Shown here in pieces: positions 1 through 8,903 of a DNA stretch of 64,000 bases. A program made the translations under genes and the position numbers. The DNA lies in contig NZ_AXWS01000007.1 of the NCBI RefSeq assembly GCF_000482785.1, positions 558,001 to 622,000 on the forward strand. The letters run 5' to 3'. The stretch comes from Derxia gummosa DSM 723 (GTDB taxonomy: Bacteria; Pseudomonadota; Gammaproteobacteria; Burkholderiales; Burkholderiaceae_E). Every line of letters begins with the position of its first letter. Positions within the stretch are counted from its first letter, which is position 1. Below the pieces are notes generated by a model, which searched no databases, had not been told where the DNA came from, and was given only the letters and a program-made list of their open reading frames with translations.

Positions 1-1
1 C

Positions 2-1183
2 GCCACCTCGCGCCTGCACTGCTACCTGCCCACCACGGCACTCGGCATGGACGTGGTGTTCAAGCCGCGCAGCATGTCGGACATCCGCTTCGAGGGCCTG
101 GTCGAGCTGGGCGAGCACGGCTTCGCGCGCATCCGCGACGGCATCGAGGCCAAGCTCGCCAGGGTGCTCGAAGCCGCCTTCTCGGGCGCGAGCGAGGCCG
201 AGGTGCGCAAGGTCTGGCGTGATGCCTGCGCCCCCGACCTCGCCTTCGCCGACGAGTACTGCAAGCGCGACATCGACCTCGGCCTGGCTTCCTTCGACCC
301 GGCCGCGCTCGCGGCACAGCTGCGCGAAGGCGCGCTGCACGGCGGCCGCGCCGCGCGGGCCGACGACATCCAGGTCGCGTTCGCGGTCGATCACAACCTT
401 GGCGAGGAACTGCCGGTGGTGCTCGAATCGGCGCTCGCCAATGCCAGCGCGCCGCTGCATGTGCATGTGATGACGCGCGGTCTCGACCGCGGCTACTGGG
501 AGCGGCTGATCGCCGAGTTCGGCGACCGCGCGAGCCTGAGCTTCTACAACTTCGACGTGGTGGACTACGGCGACCAGCTGCGCATGCTCGTGCACACCAC
601 GGTCTCGACGATGGACCGGCTCATGCTGCCCGACCTGCTGCCCGAGATCGGCAAGGTCATCTACCTCGATGTCGACATCCTCGTGCTCGGCGATCTGGCC
701 GAGCTGTGGGCGGTCGAGCTGGGCAATGCGCCCATCGCCGGCAAGTCGAGCACCTTCGCGAGCTGGCGCTACGGCTACAACATGGCCTACCGCGCCGCCG
801 GCACGCTGTCGCACCGCAAGGCTTGGCAGCTGCGCCGCGCGATGCATGCGAAAGGGCCGCTGGTGTTCCAGGCCTTCAATGCCGGCGTGGTGGTGCTCAA
901 TCTCGCGCGCATGCGTGCCGACGACTTCGCCCGGCATTACGTCCCGCTCATCGAGCGCTACGGCATGAACGATCAGGACGCGCTCAACGTCTATGCGCGC
1001 GGCGAGCGCGTCCACCTCGGCATCGAGTGGAACGCGGTGCCGAGCCAGGACGTGACCGACGACGCCAGGATTCTTCACTACGCCGGCCCGGTGAAGCCGT
1101 GGAACGAGCTCTCCATCACGCGCGGCCGCGAGTTCAACGACTACAAGGCGCGCTATCTCGCGCGCACCGGACGCAAGGCATGA
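2..1183 (+). CDS. Glycosyltransferase family 8 domain protein, 5' end outside window
   Basis: The reading frame is open from the first bases, so the true start lies before the window. The first ~35 residues (containing RLHCYLP and DIRFEGL) resemble the end of a polysaccharide pyruvyltransferase-type domain. From about residue 120 the protein is a GT8-like glycosyltransferase: a FAVDHN nucleotide-binding start, a YLDVDILVLGD segment with the metal-binding DxD, a NAGVVVLNL stretch and a C-terminal HYAG motif. The role is probably sugar transfer onto a surface glycan or glycoprotein; donor and acceptor are unknown. The stop codon overlaps the start of the methyltransferase gene (ATGA), so the two are translationally coupled. 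An internal ATG at 47 would give 378 residues, but the clear coding character upstream of it argues against that start. Confidence 0.8.
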   Translation, partial: ATSRLHCYLPTTALGMDVVFKPRSMSDIRFEGLVELGEHGFARIRDGIEAKLARVLEAAFSGASEAEVRKVWRDACAPDLAFADEYCKRDIDLGLASFDPAALAAQLREGALHGGRAARADDIQVAFAVDHNLGEELPVVLESALANASAPLHVHVMTRGLDRGYWERLIAEFGDRASLSFYNFDVVDYGDQLRMLVHTTVSTMDRLMLPDLLPEIGKVIYLDVDILVLGDLAELWAVELGNAPIAGKSSTFASWRYGYNMAYRAAGTLSHRKAWQLRRAMHAKGPLVFQAFNAGVVVLNLARMRADDFARHYVPLIERYGMNDQDALNVYARGERVHLGIEWNAVPSQDVTDDARILHYAGPVKPWNELSITRGREFNDYKARYLARTGRKA

Positions 1184-2028
1184 GCACTCCCCCACGCCCC
1201 GCCGTGCCCTCGCTGTCGGCCGACGCCGCGCGTGCCGCCGCCGTGGCGCCGCCCGAAGAGGGCGCGCCCGAAGCAACGCCGCCCGACCGCCTCGCCCAGC
1301 AGCAGAAGTCCACCGCCTCGGGCGCCAACCGCCATCCGCATGTGCTGGGGCCGCTCTCGCGGCTGCCGGCGCTCACGGCGCTCGGCCGGCCGCCGCGCAT
1401 CCTGTCCTTCGGCTGCTCGGTCGGGCACGAATGCATGGACCTGGTCGAGGCCTTTCCGGGCGCCGAGGTGTTCGGCTGCGACGTCGATCCCGCCGCGCTG
1501 GCCGAGGCGCGCACGCGCTGCGCCGGCAAGGCGACGATCTTCGAGTCGTCGCGCAGCGGGCTGGCCGAGCACGGGCCCTTCGACCTCGTCACCGCCTTCA
1601 ACGTGTTCTGCCGCTACCACCAGACGGCCGGGCATGACGACATCAGCCCGATCTACCCGATCGCGTCGATGAACGAGGGCCTGCTCGCGATCGACGCACA
1701 CCTGCGCCCGGGCGCGGTCATCGCGCTCTACAACACGCCCTACTTCTTCGAGCACACCGTGCTGGCCGATCGCTACGAGCCGAGCGGCTGCCCCGACTTC
1801 CCGGTCAACGGTTGGATGGAGAAATGCGAGGGCAGCGGCAAGCGCGTGTCCACCGTCCACTTCGTGGCCTACGGCACGCGCTACAACCGCGACGAGTATG
1901 CGAAGGCGATGCGCGAGCAGCGCCTGACCCTGCTCGACGCGCCCAACATCAGCGTCGAACACGACCGTCTGCCCGATGCCGAGCACTTCGGCTCGCTGTA
2001 CGAGATCGCCTGGATCAAGCGCCGCTGA
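1180..2028 (+). CDS. Class I SAM-dependent methyltransferase
   Basis: 282 residues. After a variable N-terminus of ~65 residues comes a Rossmann methyltransferase core: motif I ILSFGCSVGHE (SAM-binding glycine loop), motif II with VFGCDVD (acidic residue for the ribose), and FDLVTAFNVF as motif IV. The sequence resembles CheR-like or glycan-linked methyltransferases, but the substrate cannot be told. The start is the ATG overlapping the stop of the glycosyltransferase; together with the glycosyltransferase before it and the unknown protein after it, this looks like part of a glycan-modification operon. Confidence 0.75.
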   Translation: MSTPPRPAVPSLSADAARAAAVAPPEEGAPEATPPDRLAQQQKSTASGANRHPHVLGPLSRLPALTALGRPPRILSFGCSVGHECMDLVEAFPGAEVFGCDVDPAALAEARTRCAGKATIFESSRSGLAEHGPFDLVTAFNVFCRYHQTAGHDDISPIYPIASMNEGLLAIDAHLRPGAVIALYNTPYFFEHTVLADRYEPSGCPDFPVNGWMEKCEGSGKRVSTVHFVAYGTRYNRDEYAKAMREQRLTLLDAPNISVEHDRLPDAEHFGSLYEIAWIKRR

Positions 2029-2074
2029 TCCGCCCCGGGGCGCGGCTTCGCCCCGCCAGCACGAGCTTCACCGC

Positions 2075-3823
2075 ATGACCACTGCCACCGCCCAGGACTG
2101 GGCATCGCTCAGCAAGCTCCTCAAGTCCTTCGGCCCCGACCATCCGCAGGCCCAGGCCGGTCTCGACGAGTTCCGCGCCACGCCCGACTACGCGGCCATG
2201 GTCGCGCTGTGGGAGGCGCATGCCGACGGCCAGGCGCTGCCAGCCGACGCCTGCGCCAGCGTGCTGCGCAGCAGCGGCTCGGCGCGCATCGTGTTCGGCA
2301 TCGCCCACGGGCTGGCCGCGAACCGCATCCGCATGCGCTCCAGCCTGCGCAGCGAGGCCGAGAAGTGCGCCGAGTTCGGCCTCGATCACGCGCGCCTGAA
2401 GCGCGACATCAACGACTTCCTCAGCGCCGAGCCGGCCTGGGCCGCGCGGCTCGATGCCGCCACCTACGGCTCGGAGAAGTCGCGCGCCATGATCGCGAGC
2501 CGCGAGCGTTTTCTCGGCTTCCAGGACCGCGCGATCGACAGTGGCCGGCTCGAATTTCCCGACCCGTGGACCGGCGCGCCCTGTCATGCGACCGACTGCT
2601 TCCATCTGTTCGGGCGCGCGGTCTATCTCTTCCTCGGCACGAAGCCCTTCTATCTCGTGACCGGCGGCGCGGGGCACAAGGCCGTGGGCCTGCTGCTGCC
2701 GGCACTGCGGCTGTTCCTGGACTTCGAGGCCGGCCTCGGCGCCATCACCAAGGACGAGGCGCTCGCCACCTCCTTCGGCGCCCAGCTGTTCCGGCTCGCG
2801 CGCCATGCCGATGCCTTCCTCGCCCTCCTCGCGCGCACGCCGGCCCAGCTGGCCGAGCCGCGCCGCATCGCGCTGCGCGTCGGCCGGGCCGAGAACTTCG
2901 CGCACTGGCACTGGAACTTCCTGACCGGTGTCGAACGCCAGGTGCTGCGCGGGCCGACGCCGCGCGTCGAATCGGTCATCACCGGCGGCTCGGAGTTCTT
3001 CGCGCCCTTCGAGCGGATCTATCCGGAGTACGCGCACTGCCATGTCGAGAGCGACGCTGGCCAGACCGATCCCTGCCCGTTCGCGCCCGACCGGCTCATG
3101 GTGGCGACCGGCGGCTACTTCATCCCGGCCTCGCTGCGCGCGCGGCTGATCGAGTGCGCGCGCCGGCTGCCGGTGGCGCGCGAGACGGCCGTGCAACCCG
3201 AGCAGCTGCCGGTCGACGCCTGGCCGGTGATCTGGTTCGGCATGCGCACCGGCTCGCGCGCCTGGATCGGCCAGGCCGAAGGCATCGCGCGGGTGATCGC
3301 GGCGGTCGGCGCGGAGTTCCCGCAGGCGGTGTTCCTGCTCGACGGCTTTTCGTATCCGGTCGGCAAGGACCTCATCACGCACAAGTGGGCCGGCGCGCTG
3401 GAGGCGCTCGACGCGGTGGCGCATCAGGTCATCGACGGCTGCCCGTCCGGGCTGCGCGCGCGGGTGTTCAACCTCCTGGGCAATTCGCTGCGCGAGAGCG
3501 TGCTGCTCGCGGCACAGGTCGATTTCTATCTCGCGCCGATCGGTACCACCCAGCACAAGGTCGGCTGGTTCTGTCGCGGCACGGGCCTGACCTACTCCGG
3601 CCCCGACATCGAGAAGACGCCGCCCGACGAGCGTCCCGGCACCTGGGAAGCCGAGGACATCCGTCCGGCCGAATTCGTCATCGGCCGCATCGCCGACGCT
3701 GGCGAGCGCCGCAACGAGTACGACATCCGCAACAATGTGCAGAACGTGGAACTCGACGTGGACGACATCGTCCGCCGCTTCCTCCGCTCGCTGCGCGACA
3801 TGCAGGCGACGCGGGCCCGCTGA
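2075..3823 (+). CDS. Uncharacterised protein of the glycan locus
   Basis: 582 residues, no signal peptide or membrane segment. I do not recognise a family. The C-terminal half ([19 protein letters not shown], then HQVIDGCP and [15 protein letters not shown]) has the look of a GT-B-like nucleotide-sugar binding half, with a conserved-looking IGTTQHK stretch, but this is only an impression. It starts 46 bases after the methyltransferase gene on the same strand, so a shared role in surface polysaccharide or glycoprotein formation is likely. The ATG at 2075 was chosen because the upstream in-frame codons overlap the end of the methyltransferase gene. Confidence 0.65.
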   Translation: MTTATAQDWASLSKLLKSFGPDHPQAQAGLDEFRATPDYAAMVALWEAHADGQALPADACASVLRSSGSARIVFGIAHGLAANRIRMRSSLRSEAEKCAEFGLDHARLKRDINDFLSAEPAWAARLDAATYGSEKSRAMIASRERFLGFQDRAIDSGRLEFPDPWTGAPCHATDCFHLFGRAVYLFLGTKPFYLVTGGAGHKAVGLLLPALRLFLDFEAGLGAITKDEALATSFGAQLFRLARHADAFLALLARTPAQLAEPRRIALRVGRAENFAHWHWNFLTGVERQVLRGPTPRVESVITGGSEFFAPFERIYPEYAHCHVESDAGQTDPCPFAPDRLMVATGGYFIPASLRARLIECARRLPVARETAVQPEQLPVDAWPVIWFGMRTGSRAWIGQAEGIARVIAAVGAEFPQAVFLLDGFSYPVGKDLITHKWAGALEALDAVAHQVIDGCPSGLRARVFNLLGNSLRESVLLAAQVDFYLAPIGTTQHKVGWFCRGTGLTYSGPDIEKTPPDERPGTWEAEDIRPAEFVIGRIADAGERRNEYDIRNNVQNVELDVDDIVRRFLRSLRDMQATRAR

Positions 3824-3874
3824 GGCCCGCCGGCGCCGCGCGCGGCGCCATGCAACCGCCTCCGGATCACCGCC

Positions 3875-4639
3875 GTGCAAATCGCCACCTGGAACGTCAA
3901 CAGCCTCGGCGTGCGCCTGCCGCACGTCCTCGCCTGGCTGCAAGCCAATCCCGTCGATGCCCTGTGCCTGCAGGAAACCAAGCTCACCGACGACAAGTTC
4001 CCCGCCGCCGCCTTTGCCGAGCTGGGCTATCACTCGGTCTTCATCGGCCAGAAGACCTACAACGGCGTCGCCATCCTCAGCCGCTCGCCGGCCGAGGACG
4101 TGATCGCCGGCCTGCCCGGCTTCGACGACGAGCAGAAGCGCGTGCTGACCGCCACCATCGACGGCGTGCGTCTCGTCTGCGCCTACTTCCCCAACGGCCA
4201 GGCGCTCGACAGCGACAAGTACCCGTACAAGCTCGCCTGGTGCGACGCGATGCTGCGTCACGCGGGCGAGCAGCTCGCCGCGCATCCGAGGTTCGCCCTG
4301 CTCGGCGACTACAACATCGCCCCCGAGGACCGCGACGTGCACGACCCCGCCGCCTGGGAAGGCCAGGTGCTGGTGTCGCCGCCGGAGCGCGAGCGCTTCC
4401 GCGCGCTGCTCGGCCTCGGTCTCGCCGACGCGTACCGGCTGTTCGACCAGCCCGAGCGCTCTTTCTCGTGGTGGGACTACCGCCAGCTCGGCTTCCAGAA
4501 GAACCGCGGCCTGCGCATCGATCACATCCTGATGTCGCCCGCGCTGCGCGACAGCTGCACCGCCTGCACGATCGACCGCGCCGAACGCAAGAAGCCCCAG
4601 CCGTCGGACCACGCGCCGGTGGTGGCGACGCTGGCATGA
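3875..4639 (+). CDS. xth: Exodeoxyribonuclease III
   Basis: 254 residues, full length for the family. It is a double-strand 3'-5' exonuclease and AP endonuclease of base-excision repair. Visible family motifs: the N-terminal ATWNVNSL, the metal ligand in [13 protein letters not shown] with the catalytic Asp-Asn pair, RIDHILMS, and the C-terminal SDHAPV with the catalytic Asp-His. The start codon is GTG, as the homologous N-terminus begins directly there. The last codons overlap the start of the rnfB-like gene; nth follows, giving a small repair-plus-redox cluster. Confidence 0.95.
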   Translation: MQIATWNVNSLGVRLPHVLAWLQANPVDALCLQETKLTDDKFPAAAFAELGYHSVFIGQKTYNGVAILSRSPAEDVIAGLPGFDDEQKRVLTATIDGVRLVCAYFPNGQALDSDKYPYKLAWCDAMLRHAGEQLAAHPRFALLGDYNIAPEDRDVHDPAAWEGQVLVSPPERERFRALLGLGLADAYRLFDQPERSFSWWDYRQLGFQKNRGLRIDHILMSPALRDSCTACTIDRAERKKPQPSDHAPVVATLA

Positions 4640-5523
4640 GCGCGGCCGGCCCCACGGCGCGGGCAGACGACCGCGAAGCCCGTGCGCCCGGCGACAGATC
4701 CGGCCATCCCGCCGATCTGGCCGTGCTCATCGAAGCGATCCAGGACGCCCTGCCGCAGACCCAATGCGGCCAGTGCGGTCACAAGGGCTGCGCGCCCTAT
4801 GCCGAAGCCATCGCGCGCGATGGCGAAGCCATCAACCGCTGCCCGCCCGGTGGCGCCGACGGCATCGCCCGGCTCGCCGAACTGACCGGTCGCGATGCGA
4901 TCCCGCTCGACCCGGCCTGCGGTGCCGAGCTGCCGCGCGCGGTCGCGCTCATCGACGAGGAGGCCTGCATCGGCTGCACGCTTTGCATCAAGGCCTGCCC
5001 GGTGGACGCGATCTTCGGCATGCACAAGCGCATGCACACCGTCATCCCCCAGTTCTGCACCGGCTGCGCGCTCTGCGTGCCGCCCTGCCCGGTCGATTGC
5101 ATCTCGATGCCGCAGACGCTGCGCGACGGCCAGCCCGTGCCGCCCTGGACACCGGCCAACGCCCGTGCCGCGCGCCAGCGCTTCGAGGCGCGCACGCTGC
5201 GCCTCGCGCGCGAGCAGGAGGAGCGGGAGCGGCGCCTGCAAGCGCGTTCATCTGCCGCTGCCGCGCCGCGCTCCACGTCCGATGCCGCCATTGACGGCGC
5301 CGCGCCGGCAGCCGGCGCCGCGCCGCTCGCGGATACCCTCCCGCCAGCGCCCGCCGGTGCCCGGCCCGACGCCTCGGCCGCGCTACCGGCGCCCCAGGCG
5401 ACCGGCACCGCCTCGCCGGCCGACGACCGCAAGCGCGCCACCGTCAACGCGGCCATCGAACGCGCCCGTCAGAAGGCCGCACTGCGTGAAGCCGCCGCCC
5501 GCGCCATGCGCGATGCAGGCTGA
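4636..5523 (+). CDS. rnfB: RnfB/RsxB-type iron-sulfur protein
   Basis: 295 residues. The N-terminal third carries a four-cysteine Fe-S domain (CGQCGHKGC and a later CPPGG), followed by two ferredoxin-type 4Fe-4S motifs ([12 protein letters not shown] and [12 protein letters not shown]). This is the RnfB layout without its N-terminal membrane anchor. The last ~120 residues are rich in Ala, Pro, Arg and Glu with no fold I recognise, longer than the usual RnfB tail. No other rnf genes are in the window. In many betaproteobacteria a lone rnfB-like gene sits directly beside nth, as here. Its partner and electron flow are unknown; it starts on the stop codon of xth. Confidence 0.85.
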   Translation: MSAAGPTARADDREARAPGDRSGHPADLAVLIEAIQDALPQTQCGQCGHKGCAPYAEAIARDGEAINRCPPGGADGIARLAELTGRDAIPLDPACGAELPRAVALIDEEACIGCTLCIKACPVDAIFGMHKRMHTVIPQFCTGCALCVPPCPVDCISMPQTLRDGQPVPPWTPANARAARQRFEARTLRLAREQEERERRLQARSSAAAAPRSTSDAAIDGAAPAAGAAPLADTLPPAPAGARPDASAALPAPQATGTASPADDRKRATVNAAIERARQKAALREAAARAMRDAG

Positions 5524-5557
5524 ATTCCGTCACCCCACGCACGTCCCTCCCCCGCCC

Positions 5558-6202
5558 ATGCGCGCCGACAAGATCGAACAACTCTTCGCCCGCTTCGAGC
5601 AGGCCAATCCCCTGCCCGTCACCGAGCTCGAATTCACCACGCCCTTCGAGCTGCTCATCGCTGTACTGCTCTCGGCCCAGGCCACCGACGTGAGCGTCAA
5701 CAAGGCCACGCGCAAGCTGTTCCCGGTCGCCAACACGCCCGCCGCGATGCTTGCGCTCGGCGAGGAAGAGCTGGCCGGCTACATCCGCACGATCGGCCTC
5801 TACAAGAGCAAGGCAAAGCATGCGATCGAGACCTGCCGCCTGCTGCTCGAACGGCATGACGGAAAGGTGCCGCGCTCGCGCGAGGCGCTCGAAGCGCTGC
5901 CGGGTGTCGGCCGCAAGACCGCCAACGTGGTGCTGAACGTCGTCTTCGGCGAGCCGACCATGGCGGTCGACACGCACATTTTCCGGCTCGGCAACCGCAT
6001 CGGCCTCGCGCCGGGCAAGACGCCGCTCGATGTCGAGCGCGGCTTGCTAAAGGTGATCCCGCCGCGCTTCATGGTGGACGCGCATCACTGGCTGATCCTG
6101 CACGGCCGCTATGTCTGCAAGGCACGCACACCGGAATGCTGGCAATGCGCCATCGGCGACCTGTGCGAGTACGAACCGAAAACACCGGCGCCAAAGCGCT
6201 GA
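5558..6202 (+). CDS. nth: Endonuclease III
   Basis: 214 residues, normal family length. This bifunctional DNA glycosylase and AP lyase removes oxidised pyrimidines. Seen: the helix-hairpin-helix LPGVGRKTANVV carrying the catalytic Lys, the catalytic Asp in VDTHIFR, and a C-terminal 4Fe-4S signature C-X6-C-X2-C-X5-C ending in CEYEP. It follows the rnfB-like gene by 34 bases and is followed by a strong terminator. Confidence 0.97.
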   Translation: MRADKIEQLFARFEQANPLPVTELEFTTPFELLIAVLLSAQATDVSVNKATRKLFPVANTPAAMLALGEEELAGYIRTIGLYKSKAKHAIETCRLLLERHDGKVPRSREALEALPGVGRKTANVVLNVVFGEPTMAVDTHIFRLGNRIGLAPGKTPLDVERGLLKVIPPRFMVDAHHWLILHGRYVCKARTPECWQCAIGDLCEYEPKTPAPKR

Positions 6203-6218
6203 TATCGAAGCGCAAATG

Positions 6219-6255
6219 AAAAAGCCCCGGTGAGCAGAACTCACCGGGGCTTTTT
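6219..6255. terminator. Bidirectional rho-independent terminator
   Basis: Perfect hairpin with stem GCCCCGGTGAG and a five-base loop, flanked by A5 on the left and T5 on the right, so it can stop transcripts from either side. It ends the xth-rnfB-nth unit and would originally have ended the tRNA-His gene coming from the other side before the small island was inserted. Confidence 0.9.
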
Positions 6256-6263
6256 GTATCTGG

Positions 6264-6312
6264 TGGGGTGGCGAATGGGACTCGAACCCACGACAGCCGG
6301 AATCACAATCCG
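6264..6312 (-). repeat. 49-bp direct repeat of the tRNA-His 3' end (att site)
   Basis: These 49 bases are identical to 7959-8007, the 3' part of the tRNA-His gene including CCA. The match stops inside the anticodon stem and the D-arm half is missing. Such a partial tRNA copy is the usual scar of site-specific integration by a tyrosine recombinase into a tRNA gene and marks the distal end of the small island. Confidence 0.9.
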
Positions 6313-6451
6313 ACAATAAATTTCATAAAAATCAATAACTTATAAATCATCACTCGGAACAAAAACATTCGCCAGCTCAGTAAACGGCCCAAGGGTAAAG
6401 CTCAGCATTCCAAGATTTTTACCCCACTGGTCAGGCTGCGCCGCCAGCGCT

Positions 6452-6763
6452 GTGCGCGAGGCGCTGGAGTACCCGCGCGACGTGGACCGCTCGCTCTACG
6501 TGTTCGGGAACAAGTCAGGCAGCCCGTACACGAAGAGCGGCGCCGGCACGATCTGGGGCCGGCTGATGGACAAGTACATGGAGAAGCACGCCGACACGGG
6601 CGCGCGGCGCTTCGCCCTGAATCACATCCGGCCAGCGGCGATCACCGAGAAGTTCGAGCGGCGGGATGCGGACCGGTATGACTTCGCCGCGCACACGCAG
6701 ACGGCGACGACGGATTCGGTTTATGACCGGCGGGCAATTAGACGCTCCAAGCCTCTTAGCTAA
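6452..6763 (+). pseudogene. Tyrosine integrase remnant (C-terminal part)
   Basis: 103 residues matching only the end of a phage or island integrase catalytic domain: GSPYTKSGAGTIWGRLM, then LNHIRPAAITEKF, DFAAHTQTATT and the VYDRR tyrosine motif. The first Arg box and the whole N-terminal DNA-binding domain are missing, and the HxxR position reads N-H-I-R, so the first His is lost. The in-frame sequence before the GTG at 6452 still looks like integrase for a few codons. It converges on the RelE-like gene, with the stop codons overlapping. Confidence 0.75.
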
Positions 6764-7098
6764 GGGCTTGCATCTACGTCGTCGTGCAACCCGAGCACCC
6801 GAAAAAACGCGTATCCACCTTCAATCGTGAAACTGGCCTTGTAGCGATCGTCTGGTGTGACGTGAATGGTATAGACAGGGACGTCTTTACCGTCGTGTCC
6901 TTTGGCCTTTTTCGACTTAAGCGGATGAAAGTGAAGTTTCGCTGGGTACGCATTTCTAGGTACCAGCAAGATGGAGCCGATTGCGTCTCGCACCTGGCGT
7001 CGCAACGGCTCATCAAGCTTACTGAACGCCTTCACGAACCTAGGGTTAGACAGATCGACGCCTACTATCTGTAACTGATCGCCGTCCATCAGGTTCAC
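6760..7098 (-). CDS. RelE/ParE-like toxin candidate
   Basis: 112 residues. The pattern is that of the small RelE/ParE fold: an N-terminal helical part (FVKAFSKLDEPLRRQVRDAI), then strands with VYTIHVTPDDRYKASFTI and a final FFRVLGLHDDVDASP, where RelE-type proteins end in a similar Gly-His-Asp segment. Its start codon overlaps the stop of the 175-residue upstream gene, so the two are co-translated. By position and size it may be the toxin of a new pair, or a standalone RNase-like effector. The fold assignment is by pattern only. Confidence 0.55.
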   Translation of the reverse strand: MNLMDGDQLQIVGVDLSNPRFVKAFSKLDEPLRRQVRDAIGSILLVPRNAYPAKLHFHPLKSKKAKGHDGKDVPVYTIHVTPDDRYKASFTIEGGYAFFRVLGLHDDVDASP

Positions 7099-7622
7099 AA
7101 AAGGTCGAAAAGCTTCTCCAGCTCAGCTTGACTGTGCGCCACGAGTCGTGTCGGTGCACTTTTTCTTGAACAGACTTCAGCATCATGTTCAAGGACTGCC
7201 CAGCGGAGTTCTTCCGCTTTGCTGCGGGCTAGTCGAACTGCTCCCTCAAGCCGTTGAAGCGTACCAGCAAGCTTTGAGAAACCGCCGGCAATCGATGCAA
7301 GCTCACGAGTGCTTGCTTGCAGGCTAATTAGCGCCGCCGTGTACCCATTAAGTTGCTCGACAAACGTCAGATCTTCGTCGAGAAGATCATCTAGTTGATC
7401 GCGTTCGATCTCAGCCGCAAGCCCACTCATTCTGACCGCCTGATCGACAAGCTTAGGGAGTTGCTTGTTGAGCGACCAATTCAGCGGCAGTTCAATGACG
7501 GCAACAGGAAAGCGGCTTAACCACCTGGTCCACTGCGGAAGCTTGAGCTCCTTTCGCTCCAGTCGGCGAAGTTCGCTCTTGCCACGGCTCACCAGATCGG
7601 CAACCGAAATGCAAGCATCCAC
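7095..7622 (-). CDS. Unknown helical protein, partner of the RelE-like gene
   Basis: 175 residues, no recognised family. It has a basic N-terminus (SRGKSELRRLERKELKLPQW), a middle with hydrophobic heptad-like helices (LVDQAVRMSGLAAEIERDQLDD) and a long predicted coiled-coil-like stretch to the end. No membrane or export signal. It precedes and overlaps the RelE-like gene by ATGA, as antitoxin genes commonly do, but it is larger than a typical antitoxin and lacks an obvious DNA-binding motif. It could be an antitoxin, a sensor or a defence component. Confidence 0.55.
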   Translation of the reverse strand: MDACISVADLVSRGKSELRRLERKELKLPQWTRWLSRFPVAVIELPLNWSLNKQLPKLVDQAVRMSGLAAEIERDQLDDLLDEDLTFVEQLNGYTAALISLQASTRELASIAGGFSKLAGTLQRLEGAVRLARSKAEELRWAVLEHDAEVCSRKSAPTRLVAHSQAELEKLFDLL

Positions 7623-7845
7623 GTTTTTACCCGTTTAAGTTAGTCAGTAAGACAGTCGGCACCACCTCGGAGTGCACCAGAGTTGGCGCTGTCTTGTGCC
7701 GGTCCGTCCAGCGGAGTTACACGGCAACGCGTCCGATTGTGCATGAACATCCGGACCATGCAGCGCCCTGTGTGACCAGAAAACCGACCTTTTATCGGAA
7801 CATCGTCACGCCGATCTGAGCACCAAGACAGAGCTGTGCATGCGA

Positions 7846-7883
7846 AAAAAATGGCGCTTCCCGTAGCAGGAAGCGCCATTTTT
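7846..7883 (-). terminator. Terminator downstream of tRNA-His
   Basis: Hairpin with stem ATGGCGCTTCC and a short CGTAGCA-type loop. On the minus strand it ends in a run of at least seven T. It lies 75 bases after the 3' end of tRNA-His and inside the island, so the element seems to have brought a replacement terminator. The rest of 7623-7958 holds no gene I can support. Confidence 0.8.
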
Positions 7884-7958
7884 GCAGCCTTACGTCTTCC
7901 AAAAACTTTTGATTTGTTCCAAAAAACAAACCAAGTGAATCGTAAGTGCTTGATTTTA

Positions 7959-8035
7959 TGGGGTGGCGAATGGGACTCGAACCCACGACAGCCGGAATCA
8001 CAATCCGGGACTCTACCAACTGAGCTACCGCCACC
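7959..8035 (-). tRNA. tRNA-His (GUG)
   Basis: 77 bases including the encoded CCA. Cloverleaf on the minus strand: acceptor GTGGCGG with the extra 5' G (position -1) facing C73, typical of tRNA-His; anticodon stem CCGGA/TCCGG with loop TTGTGAT, anticodon GTG; T-arm with GTTCGAGTC. Its last 49 bases are repeated at 6264-6312, so this is the integration target. Confidence 0.97.
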
Positions 8036-8136
8036 ACCGAAGCCGCAGATTATGCAGCAGCTTGACCAAAACTGACAAGCCTGATGGCACACACCCTGTT
8101 GCACAACCCTCCTTGGCAGGTCGCCGAGGATCATGG

Positions 8137-8190
8137 TTGCTCATTTAATTTTCACCCGGATATATTTCACGCATTATTTTTTATCCGGGT
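8137..8190 (+). promoter_or_regulatory. Promoter with inverted-repeat operator before the DUF2239 gene
   Basis: A sigma-70-like promoter TTGCTC (8137-8142), 18-base spacer, TATATT (8161-8166). The nonamer ACCCGGATA (8154-8162) overlaps the -10 region and its exact inverse TATCCGGGT lies at 8182-8190, 12 bases before the start codon. This is the arrangement expected for a repressor operator; which regulator binds is not known. Confidence 0.55.
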
Positions 8191-8201
8191 ATTATTGGCA
8201 A

Positions 8202-8822
8202 ATGAACAAAGCTCCGATTACCTACACCAGCTTCGCCGGTCATCGACGAATTGCCGCCGGCTCCTTGCTTGACAACGTGCTGGCCGCCCGGGATGCGCTC
8301 GGCGGCGGTGCATCGGAAGGGCCGGTGCTGGTGTTTGACGATATGACAGGCAAGGTCGTTGACGTGGATACGCGAGGGTCCGCAGCGGACATCGCCAACC
8401 GGCTGGCAGCGTTGACGCCAGCGGTGGTCGCGCCTTTCAATGAAGCGGACTCGCACCAGCCTGACGAACCCCGAGGACGCGGACGCCCACGCATCGGGGT
8501 AGTGCCGAGAGAAATCACGCTATTGCCCCGCCATTGGGAATGGCTGGCCGCTCAACCGGGCGGTGCTTCGGTGGCGCTGCGCAAACTTGTCGAAGACGCA
8601 CGCCGCAGCAGTGCGGCGAAAGACAGACAGCGCGAGGCGCAAGAGCGGGCATACAACTTCATGTCGGCGATGGCCGGCGACCTGCCGGGCTTCGAGGAAG
8701 CCACACGCGCGCTCTTTGCCAACGACTTGACACGCTTGAACGAGATCACGGCCGCCTGGCCTTCCGACGTACGCACGTACGCGCAGAAACTCTCGGCCAG
8801 CGACATCGAGACGAGCGCGTGA
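8202..8822 (+). CDS. DUF2239 family protein
   Basis: 206 residues. N-terminal YTSFAGHRRIAAGSLLDN, then LVFDDMTGKVVDVDTRG, then the family-typical block RGRGRPRIGVVPREITLLPRHWEWL, ending in a helical region (ARRSSAAKDRQREAQERAYNFM). The basic GRPR plus LPRHWEWL part looks like a small DNA-binding segment, suggesting a regulator, but no function is established. The ATG at 8202 was preferred over an in-frame ATG at 8133, which lies upstream of the likely -10 element. The gene sits between the two tRNA-linked remnants. Confidence 0.75.
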   Translation: MNKAPITYTSFAGHRRIAAGSLLDNVLAARDALGGGASEGPVLVFDDMTGKVVDVDTRGSAADIANRLAALTPAVVAPFNEADSHQPDEPRGRGRPRIGVVPREITLLPRHWEWLAAQPGGASVALRKLVEDARRSSAAKDRQREAQERAYNFMSAMAGDLPGFEEATRALFANDLTRLNEITAAWPSDVRTYAQKLSASDIETSA

Positions 8823-8903
8823 CGTCGCCCGTCCGCCATCTGACACCGACACCACGGACCGGCCACGACTTCATCATGCGCTGTCTGTCTGGAGGGTGAG
8901 ATC

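Larger units (their letters stand above)
6264..8007. mobile_element. 1.7 kb island integrated in tRNA-His
   Basis: Bounded by the 49-bp direct repeat at 6264-6312 and the 3' part of the intact tRNA-His gene at 7959-8007. Inside lie an AT-rich stretch (6313-6430), the C-terminal half of a tyrosine integrase, a two-gene toxin-antitoxin-like unit and a hairpin. Base composition is clearly less GC-rich than the neighbouring chromosome. The integrase is truncated, so the element is probably immobile now and shrunken from something larger. Confidence 0.8.

Noticed and set aside
2015-4612. 865-codon minus-strand open frame
   Set aside because: Mirror of the 582-residue protein and xth genes; no start signal, no domain.
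7640-8134. 164-codon minus-strand frame through tRNA-His
   Set aside because: It reads through the tRNA gene and its terminator; no plausible start or protein pattern.
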